The notes beneath the pieces are model-generated. The model was given only the letters and a program-made list of their open reading frames with translations, did no database searches and was not told the origin of the DNA. This document shows positions 43,404 to 52,632 of a DNA stretch of 64,000 nucleotides, piece by piece. Both the position numbers and the translations under genes were made by a program. The DNA comes from Cryobacterium mannosilyticum (GTDB lineage: Bacteria > Actinomycetota > Actinomycetes > Actinomycetales > Microbacteriaceae). Within the stretch, counting starts at the first letter, position 1; each line of letters begins with the position of its first letter. The stretch lies in NCBI RefSeq assembly GCF_004402705.1, contig NZ_SOFM01000029.1, forward strand, positions 1 through 64,000, read 5' to 3'.

Positions 43404-43988
43404 ATGGACTGGCCTGCCTACTACGACGCCCAGGCCGGCCGGTCCGCCCGGTCGGTGCTGGTCGAGGCACTTCGGCGTCGGGGGGACACCCCGGCCGGTG
43501 CCGCGATCGACCTGGGTTGCGGCGAGGGCACGGAGACCCGGCACCTGCTCCGGGCCGGCTGGCGCGTCCTGGCGTTCGACGCCGACCCCGGCGCGAAGGA
43601 CCTCGTGCAGCGGGGCCTGCACCCCGCGGAGCTGGGCCGGCTGGCCTTCGGCCAGGCCCGGTTCGAGGACCTGCCCGAGCTCCCTCCCGCCGACCTCGTC
43701 TACGCGGGCTTCGCCCTGCCGTTCTGCGACCCGGCCGCGTTCCCCGGGCTCTGGGCGGACATCCGTGCCGCGTTGAAACCGGGGGCCTGGTTCGCCGGTG
43801 AGCTGTTCGGGCCGCACGACGACTGGGCCGGCCGGGCCGAAATGAACTTCCACGACCGGGCCGAGGTCGAGTCGCTGCTCGCCGGCCTGGAGATCCACAG
43901 CCTCGTCGAGGACGACCGCCCGGGCCAGTCGGCGATGGGTCCCAGGCACTGGCACGTCTTCCACATCATCGCCCGCAACCCGTCGTAA
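43299..43988 (+). CDS. Class I SAM-dependent methyltransferase
   Basis: A methyltransferase with the SAM motif AIDLGCGEGTETRHLLRAGW (about residues 70-90) and acidic loop LAFDADPGAKDLV; GFALPFCDPAAFPGLWADIR follows. The core starts at MDWPAYYDAQAGRSARSVLV (ATG 43404, 194 residues), the probable native start. The longest frame starts at 43299 (229 residues), through seven 5-residue units that contain six possible ATG codons. No good ribosome site is seen before any of them, so translation may depend on coupling to recQ (3-nt gap). Related proteins confer tellurite resistance or methylate small molecules; the substrate is unknown. Confidence 0.78.
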   Translation: MGAEPTGSKPMGAGPMGAGPMGAGPMGAGPMGAGPMDWPAYYDAQAGRSARSVLVEALRRRGDTPAGAAIDLGCGEGTETRHLLRAGWRVLAFDADPGAKDLVQRGLHPAELGRLAFGQARFEDLPELPPADLVYAGFALPFCDPAAFPGLWADIRAALKPGAWFAGELFGPHDDWAGRAEMNFHDRAEVESLLAGLEIHSLVEDDRPGQSAMGPRHWHVFHIIARNPS

Positions 43989-44030
43989 CCCGTCCGCCGC
44001 ACACATTCCCGCCGCCCCGCCCCTCGCCCC

Positions 44031-44119
44031 CCGTCAAATTCGACGGAGATTTTGAGGATTCGGCGGTTTTTTGGGGTCTGCAGCCGCATTTTCGGGAATA
44101 TCTCCGTCGAATTCGACGG
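44031..44119. repeat. 89-bp element with 23-bp terminal inverted repeats, copy 2
   Basis: Second copy of the element at 28232-28320, again exactly 89 bp. The left end is CCGTCAAATTCGACGG plus AGATTTT (44031-44053), the right end AATATCT plus CCGTCGAATTCGACGG (44097-44119); the ends differ from perfect complementarity by only two or three bases. The 43-bp centre differs from copy 1 except for TTTTGGGG-like text. It lies between the methyltransferase stop and the acyl-CoA oxidase. The rest of the 328-bp gap (43989-44316) holds the oxidase leader, with no clear -35/-10 pair. Confidence 0.85.
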
Positions 44120-44316
44120 GGAAGAGGGCCCTGGCGGTCACAGCCGAGCACGGCCGTTTGTGGATTAGCCCGACTCCAAGCGTGATACGGCTGTGGATTC
44201 CTACAATACGTATGCCGGGGCCAGCACGCTTTGTTGTAGCCCCGTCACGCACTATTTCCGTGTGCCCGGTCCTCGACCTAGCGTGTAATAAAATTCCGCG
44301 CGAAGACGAAGGACCA

Positions 44317-46428
44317 ATGATGGTTGACACTGCCCAGCGCTACACCGCCCTCAACACGACCGGAACCCCGGCCACTCCGGCCGTCGACACCGGCCCGGTC
44401 ACGGTGGCCGGTCACCCCGGCGCCCCGACCGTGAACATCGCCGCACTGAACCGCCAGCTGCTCGGCACCTGGGCCGATGTGCGGGTGCTCGCCCGCGAAC
44501 TCACCGCCCGCGCCGACCTGCACCGGATCGAGGGCCAGTCGATGACCGAGCACCGTGACCGCGTGCTCGCCCAGTTGAAGATCCTCGCCGCCAACGGTCA
44601 CGTGCACCGCGCGTTCCCGAAGGACCTGGGCGGCTCGGACGACCACGGCGGAAACATCGCCGGCTTCGAGGAACTCGTCACCGCCGACCCGAGCCTGCAG
44701 ATCAAGGCCGGCGTGCAATGGGGCCTGTTCGGTGCGGCGGTGCTGCACCTCGGCACCAAGAAGCACCACGACGCCTATCTCCCCGGCATCATGACGCTCG
44801 AGACCCCCGGCGTCTTCGCGATGACCGAGACCGGCCACGGGTCGGATGTCGCCAGCATCGGCACGACCGCGACGTATGACCCCTCAACCCGGGAATTCGT
44901 CATCCACACCCCGTTCCGCGCGGCGTGGAAGGACTACCTCGGCAACGCCGCCAGGGACGGCGTCGCCGCCGTGCTGTTCGCGCAGCTGATCACCCAGGGG
45001 GTGAACCACGGCGTGCACGCGTTCTGGCTGCCGCTCCGCGACGAGACCGGGGCGTTCCTGCCCGGAATCGGGGGCGAGGACGACGGCCTCAAGGGCGGGC
45101 TCAACGGCATCGACAACGGCCGGCTGCACTTCGACCAGGTGCGCATCCCCCGGGAGAACCTGCTCAACCGCTACGGCGACGTCGCCGTGGACGGCAAGTA
45201 CAGCAGCGCGATCGCGAGCCCGGGGCGTCGCTTCTTCACCATGCTCGGCACCCTCGTGCAGGGGCGCGTCTCGCTCGACGGCGCCGCCACCCAGGCCTCG
45301 GCGATGGCCCTGACCATCGCGATCACCTACGGCAGCCAGCGACGCCAGTTCACCGCCGGCAGCGACACCGACGAAGAGGTCATCCTCGACTACCAGCGCC
45401 ACCAGCGCCGCCTGCTGCCCCGCCTGGCCACGACCTATGCGCAGACCTTCGCGCACGACCAGTTCCTGGTCAAGTTCGACCAGGTCTTCAGCGGCACGGC
45501 CGACACCGACTCCGACCGCCAGGACCTGGAAACCCTGGCAGCCGCCCTCAAGCCGTTGTCGACCTGGCATGCCCTCGACACCCTCCAGGAGGCCCGCGAG
45601 GCCTGCGGCGGGGCCGGTTTCCTGGCCGAGAACCGTCTCGTCGGGCTGCGGGCCGACCTCGACGTCTACGCCACCTTCGAGGGCGACAACAACGTGCTGC
45701 TGCAGCTCGTCGCCAAGCGCCTGCTCACCGACTACAGCCGCAAGTTCGCCCATGCCGGCACCGGTGTGCTCGCCCGCTACGTCGTGGCCCAGGCCGCGGA
45801 CCGCGCCTACCACGGCACCGGACTCCGCACGCTGGCGCAGGCCGTCTCCGACTTCGGTTCGACCGCCCGCTCGGTCGGCGCCCTCCGGGAGACCAATGTG
45901 CAGCGGGAGCTGCTCACCGACCGGGTCGAGACCATGATCGGCGAGATCGCCGGCAAGTTGCGCCCGGCCGCGAAGCTCCCGGCGAAGGAAGCCGCCGCTC
46001 TCTTCAACTCGTACCAGGACGCCCTGATCGAGGCCGCCCGTTCGCACGGCGAGCTGCTGCAGTGGGAGGCGTTCACCCAGGCCGTGGAGGCCACCGAAGA
46101 CGAGGGCAACCGGCAGGTGCTCACCTGGCTGCGCGACCTCTTCGGACTCGGCCTGGTCGAGAAGCACCTGGCCTGGTACCTGATCAACGGCCGGCTCTCG
46201 GCGCAGCGCGCCCAGTCGGTGACGGCCTACATCGACCGGATCATCGCGCGGCTGCGTCCGCACGCGATCGACCTCGTCGACGCGTTCGGCTACAGCCAGG
46301 ACCACCTCCGGTCGAGCATCGCCAGCGGCGCCGAGAAGGACCGGCAGGACGAGGCCCGCGACTACTACCGCACCCTGCGGGCGTCCGGGCAGGCCCCCGC
46401 CCCCGAGAAGGCGGCGAAGAAGAAGTAG
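44317..46428 (+). CDS. Acyl-CoA oxidase (acyl-CoA dehydrogenase family)
   Basis: A 703-residue flavoenzyme that oxidises acyl-CoA to trans-2-enoyl-CoA with oxygen as acceptor (peroxisomal-type ACOX). It has the flavin-contacting FAMTETGHGSDVASIGTTAT (about residues 165-190), EDDGLKGGLNGIDNGRLHFD (about 245-265), TAITYGSQRRQF-like text, and CGGAGFLAENRLVGLRADLD and ATFEGDNNVLLQLVAKRLL (about 430-480) with the catalytic Glu. Length matches ACOX rather than ordinary dehydrogenases. AAGGA precedes two overlapping ATGs (44317, 44320); the second has better spacing. It stands alone and is not part of the paa cluster. Confidence 0.9.
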   Translation: MMVDTAQRYTALNTTGTPATPAVDTGPVTVAGHPGAPTVNIAALNRQLLGTWADVRVLARELTARADLHRIEGQSMTEHRDRVLAQLKILAANGHVHRAFPKDLGGSDDHGGNIAGFEELVTADPSLQIKAGVQWGLFGAAVLHLGTKKHHDAYLPGIMTLETPGVFAMTETGHGSDVASIGTTATYDPSTREFVIHTPFRAAWKDYLGNAARDGVAAVLFAQLITQGVNHGVHAFWLPLRDETGAFLPGIGGEDDGLKGGLNGIDNGRLHFDQVRIPRENLLNRYGDVAVDGKYSSAIASPGRRFFTMLGTLVQGRVSLDGAATQASAMALTIAITYGSQRRQFTAGSDTDEEVILDYQRHQRRLLPRLATTYAQTFAHDQFLVKFDQVFSGTADTDSDRQDLETLAAALKPLSTWHALDTLQEAREACGGAGFLAENRLVGLRADLDVYATFEGDNNVLLQLVAKRLLTDYSRKFAHAGTGVLARYVVAQAADRAYHGTGLRTLAQAVSDFGSTARSVGALRETNVQRELLTDRVETMIGEIAGKLRPAAKLPAKEAAALFNSYQDALIEAARSHGELLQWEAFTQAVEATEDEGNRQVLTWLRDLFGLGLVEKHLAWYLINGRLSAQRAQSVTAYIDRIIARLRPHAIDLVDAFGYSQDHLRSSIASGAEKDRQDEARDYYRTLRASGQAPAPEKAAKKK

Positions 46429-46520
46429 TAGCAGGTCGTACCCAGGTACGAGGCCGGGCGGCCCAGGTGGGGCCGCCCGGCCGATGCGCGCCGCATCCGT
46501 CGCCCGTAGCGTCGTTGGTA

Positions 46521-46546
46521 GCCGTTGTCAGATACGCGACAACGGC
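46521..46546. promoter_or_regulatory. Inverted repeat in the ABC-transporter leader
   Basis: GCCGTTGTC (46521-46529) and GACAACGGC (46538-46546) are perfect 9-bp inverted arms around AGATACGC, 24 bp before the ABC ATPase ATG. It could be a regulator site, for example for the NarL-type regulator encoded downstream, or a leader hairpin. Confidence 0.5.
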
Positions 46547-46570
46547 CCCGCGACGAAAACGAGGAGACGG

Positions 46571-47503
46571 ATGATCCAGGCACAGTCCCTGACCAAACGC
46601 TACGGAAGCAAGACGGCGGTCGACGCGGTCGACTTCACCGTGCAGCCCGGCAAGGTGACCGGCCTGCTGGGCCCGAACGGAGCCGGCAAAAGCACCACCA
46701 TGCGCATGATCGTGGGGCTGGACCGGCCGAGCGCCGGTTCGGTCACCGTGAACGGCAAGCACTACCGCGAACACGCGGCGCCGCTCCGCGAGGTGGGCGT
46801 GCTGCTCGACGCCAAGGCCGTGCACACCGGCCGTTCGGCCCGCAACCACCTGCTGGCCCTGGCCGCCACCCACGGCATCCCCGCCGGCCGGGTGGACGAG
46901 GTGATCGAACTCACCGGGCTCGGCTCCGTCGCCCGCAAGCGGGTCGGCGGCTTCTCCCTCGGCATGGGGCAGCGCCTCGGCATCGCCGCGGCCCTGCTCG
47001 GCGACCCCGCCGTGCTCATCCTCGACGAGCCGGTCAACGGCCTCGACCCGGAGGGCGTCCAGTGGGTGCGTCGCCTGATGCGCCACCTCGCCGCGGAGGG
47101 GCGCACCGTGCTCCTCTCCTCGCACCTGATGAGCGAAATGGCGCTCACCGCCGACCACTTGATCATGCTCGGCCGGGGACGCGTGATAGCGGATGCCCCG
47201 GTCGCCGACATCATCGGCGGCGCCGGGAGCAACACGGTGCGGGTGCGCAGCCCGCAGGCCACCCGCCTGGCCACCCTGCTCGCCCAGCCTGACGTGACCG
47301 TCACGGCCGGCGAGCAGGACACGCTCGACGTGACCGGCATCTCCGCCGTGGAGATCGGCGAACAGGCCGCCGCCGCGGGGATCGTGCTGCACGAGCTCAC
47401 CAGCATCGGCGCGTCGCTCGAGGACGCCTACATGGCCCTCACCCAAAACGAGGTGGAGTACCGCACGGGCGGCTCCGCGGAACTGCAGGAGGCAGCACGA
47501 TGA
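46571..47503 (+). CDS. ABC transporter ATP-binding protein
   Basis: A 310-residue nucleotide-binding subunit of an ABC-2 type exporter. Walker A GLLGPNGAGKSTTMRMIV (about residues 33-50), signature region FSLGMGQRLGIAAALLGDP (about 132-150), Walker B VLILDEPVNGLDPEG and switch His LLSSHLMSEM are in order. A C-terminal extension of about 90 residues is usual for the CcmA/NatA group. It resembles exporters of lantibiotics or drugs. GAGGAG precedes ATG 46571. Its stop overlaps the permease ATG as ATGA (47500-47503). Confidence 0.93.
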   Translation: MIQAQSLTKRYGSKTAVDAVDFTVQPGKVTGLLGPNGAGKSTTMRMIVGLDRPSAGSVTVNGKHYREHAAPLREVGVLLDAKAVHTGRSARNHLLALAATHGIPAGRVDEVIELTGLGSVARKRVGGFSLGMGQRLGIAAALLGDPAVLILDEPVNGLDPEGVQWVRRLMRHLAAEGRTVLLSSHLMSEMALTADHLIMLGRGRVIADAPVADIIGGAGSNTVRVRSPQATRLATLLAQPDVTVTAGEQDTLDVTGISAVEIGEQAAAAGIVLHELTSIGASLEDAYMALTQNEVEYRTGGSAELQEAAR

Positions 47504-48369
47504 CCACGACCACACTGCCCACCGCCCCCGAGGCCGCTCCGAACGCGACACCGTCCGGCCCGGGGAAGGACGCGGCGGCCATCCGGCTGAGCGCGGCAGG
47601 CCTCATCCGTTCGGAGTGGATCAAACTGCGCAGCGTGCGTTCGACCGTCTGGTCGTACGCGCTGCTCGTGGTGTTCTCCCTCGGACTGGCCGCGATCATG
47701 TCCGCCTCGCTGGACCTGCAGGGCGCCGACGTCTCGATGGTGCCGGCCGCGAACCAGGCCACCTTCGTGGCCCAGTCCTCGACCTTCGGGGTGTTCTTCG
47801 GGCAGCTGATCGTCGCCGTCCTCGGCGTGCTGACCATCAGCGGCGAATACTCCACCGGCATGATCCGGTCCACCCTGGCCGCCGTGCCGAACCGGCTGCC
47901 TGCCCTCTGGGCGAAGGCCGCCGTGCTGTTCGTGACCACCTTCCTGGTCGGCCTGGTCAGCACCGTCGGGTCCTACCTGGTCTCCTCGGCCGTGCTCTCC
48001 GGCAAGGGGTTGCACGCCGGCCTGTTCGATCCGGCCGTGCTCTTCCCGGTGCTCGGCGGGGCCCTCTACCTGGGCCTGATCGCGGTCTTCGCCCTCGGAA
48101 TCGGAACGATCGTGCGCAGCGGCGCCGGCGGCATCGCCGTCGTCCTCGGCATTGTGCTGCTCGTGCCGATCGTGCTGCAGATGATCCCCGCCGCGTGGGC
48201 GACCTCGCTGCTGCCCTACCTGGTCTCCAACGCCGGCATCAACATGTTCGGGCTGATGTCGTTCAGCCAGGTGCCGATCGAATGGTGGGTCGACCTGCTC
48301 GTCGTTCTCGGCTGGCTCGCGGCCGGCCTGGTCGGCGCAGCGGTGCTGCTGAAGCGGCGGGACGCGTAG
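47500..48369 (+). CDS. ABC transporter permease (ABC-2 type)
   Basis: A 289-residue membrane subunit with about six helices: SVRSTVWSYALLVVFSLGLA (residues about 45-65), FGVFFGQLIVAVLGVLTISG, KAAVLFVTTFLVGLVSTVGS, LFPVLGGALYLGLIAVFALG, GGIAVVLGIVLLVPIVLQMI and WWVDLLVVLGWLAAGLVGAA. SGEYSTGMIRSTLAAVPNR is a marker of ABC-2 permeases. It pairs with the ATPase to export an unknown substrate; the following kinase gene starts 10 nt downstream. Confidence 0.9.
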   Translation: MTTTTLPTAPEAAPNATPSGPGKDAAAIRLSAAGLIRSEWIKLRSVRSTVWSYALLVVFSLGLAAIMSASLDLQGADVSMVPAANQATFVAQSSTFGVFFGQLIVAVLGVLTISGEYSTGMIRSTLAAVPNRLPALWAKAAVLFVTTFLVGLVSTVGSYLVSSAVLSGKGLHAGLFDPAVLFPVLGGALYLGLIAVFALGIGTIVRSGAGGIAVVLGIVLLVPIVLQMIPAAWATSLLPYLVSNAGINMFGLMSFSQVPIEWWVDLLVVLGWLAAGLVGAAVLLKRRDA

Positions 48370-48379
48370 AGTCCACAGA

Positions 48380-49735
48380 ATGACCAACGCGCAGCTCACC
48401 CCCGGGCGGCCTTCCCGGCCTCCCGGGGGTGACCTGCGCCTGCCGACACCGCCCGGTGTCGCCCGGCGGTTCTGGGCGCGGCATCCGTGGCTGACCGATT
48501 CGCTCGTCGCCGCCGGGTATTTCGTGCCGATGACGATCACCGTGCTGATCGACCTGGCGGCGCCCGGCGGCCCGGCCCGGCCGTCCGCGGTCGTCGTGAC
48601 CGCCGTCGTGACCGCCCTGCTCACCGCCGCGCTGCTCTTCCGCCGGCACGCCCCGCTGCTCGTGCTCGGGGTCACCTGCGCCGGGCTGCTCGCCTCCTTC
48701 CCGAGCCAGGGGCAGGGCGACACGGTGCCCGTTCTGATCGCGCTCTACGCGGTCGCGGTCTACCGCGGCGTGCGGAGCGCCTGGCTCGGGCTGATCGCCG
48801 GCGTCGGTGTCGCGGCGCTCGGCGCGTACCTGGCCGACGGCGCGACCTACGCGGCCTGGCCCAGCGTGGCCGGCCAGTACGCCATCCTCATGCTCGCGGC
48901 CACTCTCCTCGGCGTCACGATCGGCGATCGCAAACGCTACGTCGCCGCCCTGGTCGACCTGGCCGCCCAGCTGGCCAGGGAGCGCGACCAGCAGGCCCAG
49001 CTCGCCCGGGTCACCGAACGGGGGCGGATCGCCAGGGAGATGCACGACATCGTCGCGCACAGCCTCTCGGTCATGGTGGCGCTCGCCGACGGCGCCGACG
49101 CACTGCTGGACAAGGACCCGGAACGGTCCAGGACCGCGCTGCGCGAGGTCGCCGCCACCGGCCGGAGTTCGATGACCGAAATGCGCCGGCTGCTCGGGGT
49201 GCTGGCCGAAGACCCGCCCGGTCCGGCAGGCCTGGCCGACCCGGCCGACCGGGCCGACCCGGCGGATCACGACGGCCGTGACGGTCCAGACCAGGCCGAC
49301 CCGGCGTCAGCGGATGCGCCCCTGAACCCCCAGCCGGGAGCCGACCAGCTGGTCGACCTGGTCGACTCCTTCCGTCCTGCGGGGCTCCCGGCCCGGCTCG
49401 AACTCAGCGGCCGGATCCCGGCGAACCCGGGCCTGCAGCTCACGATCTACCGGATCGTGCAGGAGTCCCTGACGAACGCGCTGCGCTACGCGGCCGCGGC
49501 CACGCTCGTCTCGGTGCGCGTGGCGTCGACGCCCGGCCGGGTCGAGGTCGTCGTCGCCGACAACGGCCGGCGCCGGGTCGAGGGCCCGGCCCAGCCGCCC
49601 GGGCGCGGCCTCATCGGGCTGCGCGAACGCGCCGCGCTCTACGGCGGCACGCTGGAGGCCGGGGCGATCCCCGGCGGCGGCGGGTGGCAGGTGCGGGCCG
49701 TGATGGACGTGGACGAACCGGAGGCAGCCGAATGA
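48380..49735 (+). CDS. Sensor histidine kinase (HisKA_3)
   Basis: A 451-residue kinase with four or five helices in residues 40-180 (FVPMTITVLIDLAAPGGPAR, VVVTAVVTALLTAALLF, LIALYAVAVYRGVRSAWLG, YAILMLAATLLGVTIG), no large extracellular sensor, and the phosphorylation box REMHDIVAHSLSVMVALADG (about 220-240). A low-complexity Asp/Pro-rich linker (about 275-315) precedes the ATPase domain (YRIVQESLTNALRYA, VVADNGRRR). This 'intramembrane-sensing' layout is typical of kinases that detect antimicrobials through the neighbouring ABC transporter. Its stop overlaps the regulator ATG. Confidence 0.9.
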   Translation: MTNAQLTPGRPSRPPGGDLRLPTPPGVARRFWARHPWLTDSLVAAGYFVPMTITVLIDLAAPGGPARPSAVVVTAVVTALLTAALLFRRHAPLLVLGVTCAGLLASFPSQGQGDTVPVLIALYAVAVYRGVRSAWLGLIAGVGVAALGAYLADGATYAAWPSVAGQYAILMLAATLLGVTIGDRKRYVAALVDLAAQLARERDQQAQLARVTERGRIAREMHDIVAHSLSVMVALADGADALLDKDPERSRTALREVAATGRSSMTEMRRLLGVLAEDPPGPAGLADPADRADPADHDGRDGPDQADPASADAPLNPQPGADQLVDLVDSFRPAGLPARLELSGRIPANPGLQLTIYRIVQESLTNALRYAAAATLVSVRVASTPGRVEVVVADNGRRRVEGPAQPPGRGLIGLRERAALYGGTLEAGAIPGGGGWQVRAVMDVDEPEAAE

Positions 49736-50421
49736 CCCAGGCCCGAACGACCCCGACCGGAATGACGCAGACCCGGATCATGCTGGTCGACGACCAGGCC
49801 CTGCTCCGCACCGGCTTCCGAATGGTGCTCGAGGCCGAGGACGACTTCACCGTCGTGGCCGAGGCAGGCAGCGGCGCGGAGGCGATCACGCTCGCCGCGA
49901 GCGTGCTGCCCGACGTCATCCTGATGGACGTGCGGATGCCCGGGATCGACGGCATCGAGGCCACCCGGCAGATCAGCGCGGCCCACCCCGACAGCAGGAT
50001 CATCATCCTCACCACCTTCGACCTCGACGAGTACGCCTTCGGCGGGCTGCGCGCCGGAGCCCGGGGGTTCCTCCTCAAGGACGCGCAGCCGAGCGAGCTG
50101 ACGGCGGCGATCCGCGCGGTCGCCTCCGGCGACGCGTCGGTCTCCTCCCGGGTGACCCGGCGCATGCTCGAGCTGTTCGGGTCGAAGCTGCCGGCCGCGG
50201 ACGACGACGACGCCTCCCGACTCGGCGCGCTCACCGAGCGGGAACGGGAGGTGTTCCTCGCGATCGCGGAGGGCCTGTCGAACCCCGAGCTGGCCGAACG
50301 GTTCTTCCTCTCCGAATCCACCGTGAAGACCCATGTCGGGCGCATCCTGGCGAAACTGGGGTTGCGCGATCGGGTGCACGTCGTCATCCTCGCCTACCGG
50401 CTTGGCCTCGTCGGCCGCTGA
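49732..50421 (+). CDS. NarL/FixJ-type response regulator
   Basis: A 229-residue regulator. The receiver domain has IMLVDDQALLRTGFRMVLEA (about residues 16-35), Asp in VILMDVRMPG (about 66), Thr in ILTTFD and Lys in GFLLKDAQ. The LuxR-type helix-turn-helix (about 165-225) is LTEREREVFLAIAEGLSNPE and LSESTVKTHVGRILAKLGLR. ATG 49732 overlaps the kinase stop by 4 nt. It probably activates the ABC operon (46571-48369); the inverted repeat at 46521-46546 is a possible target. Confidence 0.93.
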   Translation: MTQARTTPTGMTQTRIMLVDDQALLRTGFRMVLEAEDDFTVVAEAGSGAEAITLAASVLPDVILMDVRMPGIDGIEATRQISAAHPDSRIIILTTFDLDEYAFGGLRAGARGFLLKDAQPSELTAAIRAVASGDASVSSRVTRRMLELFGSKLPAADDDDASRLGALTEREREVFLAIAEGLSNPELAERFFLSESTVKTHVGRILAKLGLRDRVHVVILAYRLGLVGR

Positions 50422-50561
50422 CACCGCGCCCGGTTGCGCACGGCGCGGCCGCGCCGGCGGGCGCGGGCTGCCGATCCGGGCGCGGCGACGGATGCCGCGG
50501 CGGAGTAGCCGGTGGCATCCGCGGTTTCGCTCCGGCCCGGTGCGGCCAATAGGCTCAAGGA

Positions 50562-51518
50562 ATGCGCACCTTCTATCCAGAGATCGAACCCTACGAAACC
50601 GGAATGCTCGAGGTCGGTGACGGACAGTCCATCTACTGGGAGGCATCCGGCAACCCCGACGGCAAGCCGGCGGTCTACCTGCACGGGGGACCCGGCGGCG
50701 GCTCGAGCCCGAAGCAGCGTCGGGTGTTCGACCCTGAGAAGTACCGCATCGTGCTGTTCGACCAGCGCGGCTGCGGCCGGAGCACCCCGCACGCGAGCGA
50801 AGCGGATGCCGACCTCGCCACGAACACGACCTGGCACCTCGTCGCCGACATCGAGAAACTGCGCGAGCACCTCGGCATCGACCGGTGGCTGGTCTGCGGC
50901 GGGTCCTGGGGCAGCTCGCTCGCCCTCGCCTACGCCGAGACCCACCCCGACCGGGTCACCGAACTCGTGCTGCGCGGGATCTTCACCCTGCGGCCGGTCG
51001 AACTCGACTGGTTCTACGAGGGCGGCGCCGCCGCGATCTACCCTGACCTCTGGGAAGACTTCATCGCGCCGGTGCCGGTCGACGAGCGCGGCCGCCTGAT
51101 CGAGGCCTACGGCCGGCTGCTGCACGACCCCGACCAGGCGGTGCGGGAACGGGCCGGGGTCGCCTGGTCGACCTGGGAGTCGTCGACGATCACCCTGCTC
51201 CAGCAGCCCGAGACGATCGCCCGGTTCACCGAACCGTCCTTCGCCGTCGCGTTCGCCCGGATCGAGAACCACTACTTCACCAACCGGGGCTGGTTCGAGC
51301 CGAACCAGCTGATTCGCGACGCCGACCGGCTCAAAGACATCCCCGGCGTGATCGTGCAGGGCCGCTATGACATGTGCACTCCGGCCTTCACCGCCTGGGA
51401 GCTGCACCAGGCCTGGCCGGAGGCGGACTTCCGCCTGATCCCCGACGCCGGCCACTCGTTCGACGAGCCCGGAAACCTGGACGCGATCATTGAGGCGACG
51501 GACCGCTTCGCGCTGTAA
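50562..51518 (+). CDS. pip: Proline iminopeptidase
   Basis: A 318-residue S33 alpha/beta-hydrolase peptidase that removes N-terminal proline from peptides. It has the oxyanion motif YLHGGPGGGSSPKQRRVF (about 44-60), VLFDQRGCGRSTPHASE, nucleophile elbow VCGGSWGSSLALAYAETHPD (Ser near 112), and catalytic His in IPDAGHSFDEPGNL (near 300). PYLVLRGIFTLRPVELDWFYE-like text (ELVLRGIFTLRP) is conserved. It is cytoplasmic by lack of a signal. The 140-bp gap to the response regulator suggests its own promoter. Confidence 0.93.
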   Translation: MRTFYPEIEPYETGMLEVGDGQSIYWEASGNPDGKPAVYLHGGPGGGSSPKQRRVFDPEKYRIVLFDQRGCGRSTPHASEADADLATNTTWHLVADIEKLREHLGIDRWLVCGGSWGSSLALAYAETHPDRVTELVLRGIFTLRPVELDWFYEGGAAAIYPDLWEDFIAPVPVDERGRLIEAYGRLLHDPDQAVRERAGVAWSTWESSTITLLQQPETIARFTEPSFAVAFARIENHYFTNRGWFEPNQLIRDADRLKDIPGVIVQGRYDMCTPAFTAWELHQAWPEADFRLIPDAGHSFDEPGNLDAIIEATDRFAL

Positions 51519-51528
51519 CTTTTTACTC

Positions 51529-52410
51529 ATGACGTTCAACGACAACGCGAACATCGGCGGCGGCCGGGTCAGCAAACGGGGCCGGAACACGGGGATCGCC
51601 GTGGGCGGCGGCGGGCTGGGCGTGATCGCCCTGTTCCTGCTGTCGCAGTTCCTCGGCGTCGACCTGACCGGCCTCGCCGGTGGTGAGCCGGCCGCCGAGC
51701 CGGGAAGCGTCTCCAACCTCGCCGAGTGCACGACCGGCGCGCAGGCGAACGCCGACGTGGAATGCCGGATGAAGGGTGCCGCGGCCTCGCTCGACGCCTA
51801 CTGGGCGCAGGAGCTGCCCCGGCTCGGCGTCGCCTACCAGCAGCCGCAGCCGGTCGCGCTGTTCACCGGCAGCACCGGCACCGGCTGTGGCGCAGCATCC
51901 GCCGCCACCGGCCCGTTCTACTGCCCGCCGGATGCGACCATCTACCTCGACACCGCATTCTTCGACGACCTGCGCACCCGGTTCGGCTCCTCCGGCGGGC
52001 CGCTCGCCGAGATGTACGTGGTCGCCCACGAGTGGGGCCACCACGTGCAGAACCTGACCGGCGTGCTGGCCCAGTCGCAGGACGGCCAGACCGGCGCTGC
52101 CTCCAATTCGGTGCGGGTCGAGTTGCAGGCGGACTGCTTCGCCGGCGCCTGGACCGGCGCGGCCACGACGAACACGGACGACAACGGGGTGACCTTCCTC
52201 AAGCCGATCACCCAGGCGCAGCTGAGGGATGCCCTGAGCGCGGCCTCTGCGGTCGGCGACGACCGGATCCAGGCCGCGACGCAGGGCCAGGTGAACCCCG
52301 AGGGCTGGACCCACGGCTCAAGCGAACAGCGCCAGCGCTGGTTCAGCACCGGCCTGGAACAGGGCGCCGGCGCCTGCGACACCTTCGCCCCCGGCGACGC
52401 CGAACTCTAG
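51529..52410 (+). CDS. Neutral zinc metallopeptidase (YpfJ family)
   Basis: A 293-residue membrane-anchored protease. A single helix at residues about 23-42 (TGIAVGGGGLGVIALFLLSQ) places the rest outside. The zinc motif VVAHEWGHHVQNLTG (HEWGH, about 166-180) and third ligand in ELQADCFAGAW (about 200) define the family, with QRQRWFSTGL near the C-terminus; it starts with the usual MTFNDNANIGGGRVSKRGRN. The target proteins are unknown. ATG 51529 lies 10 nt after the pip stop. Confidence 0.9.
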   Translation: MTFNDNANIGGGRVSKRGRNTGIAVGGGGLGVIALFLLSQFLGVDLTGLAGGEPAAEPGSVSNLAECTTGAQANADVECRMKGAAASLDAYWAQELPRLGVAYQQPQPVALFTGSTGTGCGAASAATGPFYCPPDATIYLDTAFFDDLRTRFGSSGGPLAEMYVVAHEWGHHVQNLTGVLAQSQDGQTGAASNSVRVELQADCFAGAWTGAATTNTDDNGVTFLKPITQAQLRDALSAASAVGDDRIQAATQGQVNPEGWTHGSSEQRQRWFSTGLEQGAGACDTFAPGDAEL

Positions 52411-52412
52411 GC

Positions 52413-52437
52413 CCCCCATTTAGCCCCCGAATGGGGG
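52413..52437 (+). terminator. Hairpin terminator after metallopeptidase gene
   Basis: CCCCCATT (52413-52420) pairs with AATGGGGG (52430-52437) around a 9-nt loop, 2 bp after the stop codon. There is no U-run. Nothing else is supported in the remaining 195 bp to the next start; the upstream half of that gap should hold the promoter of the DUF4082 gene. Confidence 0.6.
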
Positions 52438-52632
52438 TGTGTGGGTATCCCGGACCTATGGCATTGTCTGTGTTGTGAGCGGAACTCAACTTCCCGTCGG
52501 CACTTACCCTCCTTCGGTTTCCGCGAACACCTGCTGGATCGGCATCCACTTCGCCTAGCTACCCCGACGGAGTCCAGCAACGGCGGTCGTTACCCGAACG
52601 GCCACAGCCACCCGGGATGCCTGGGAGTACGT

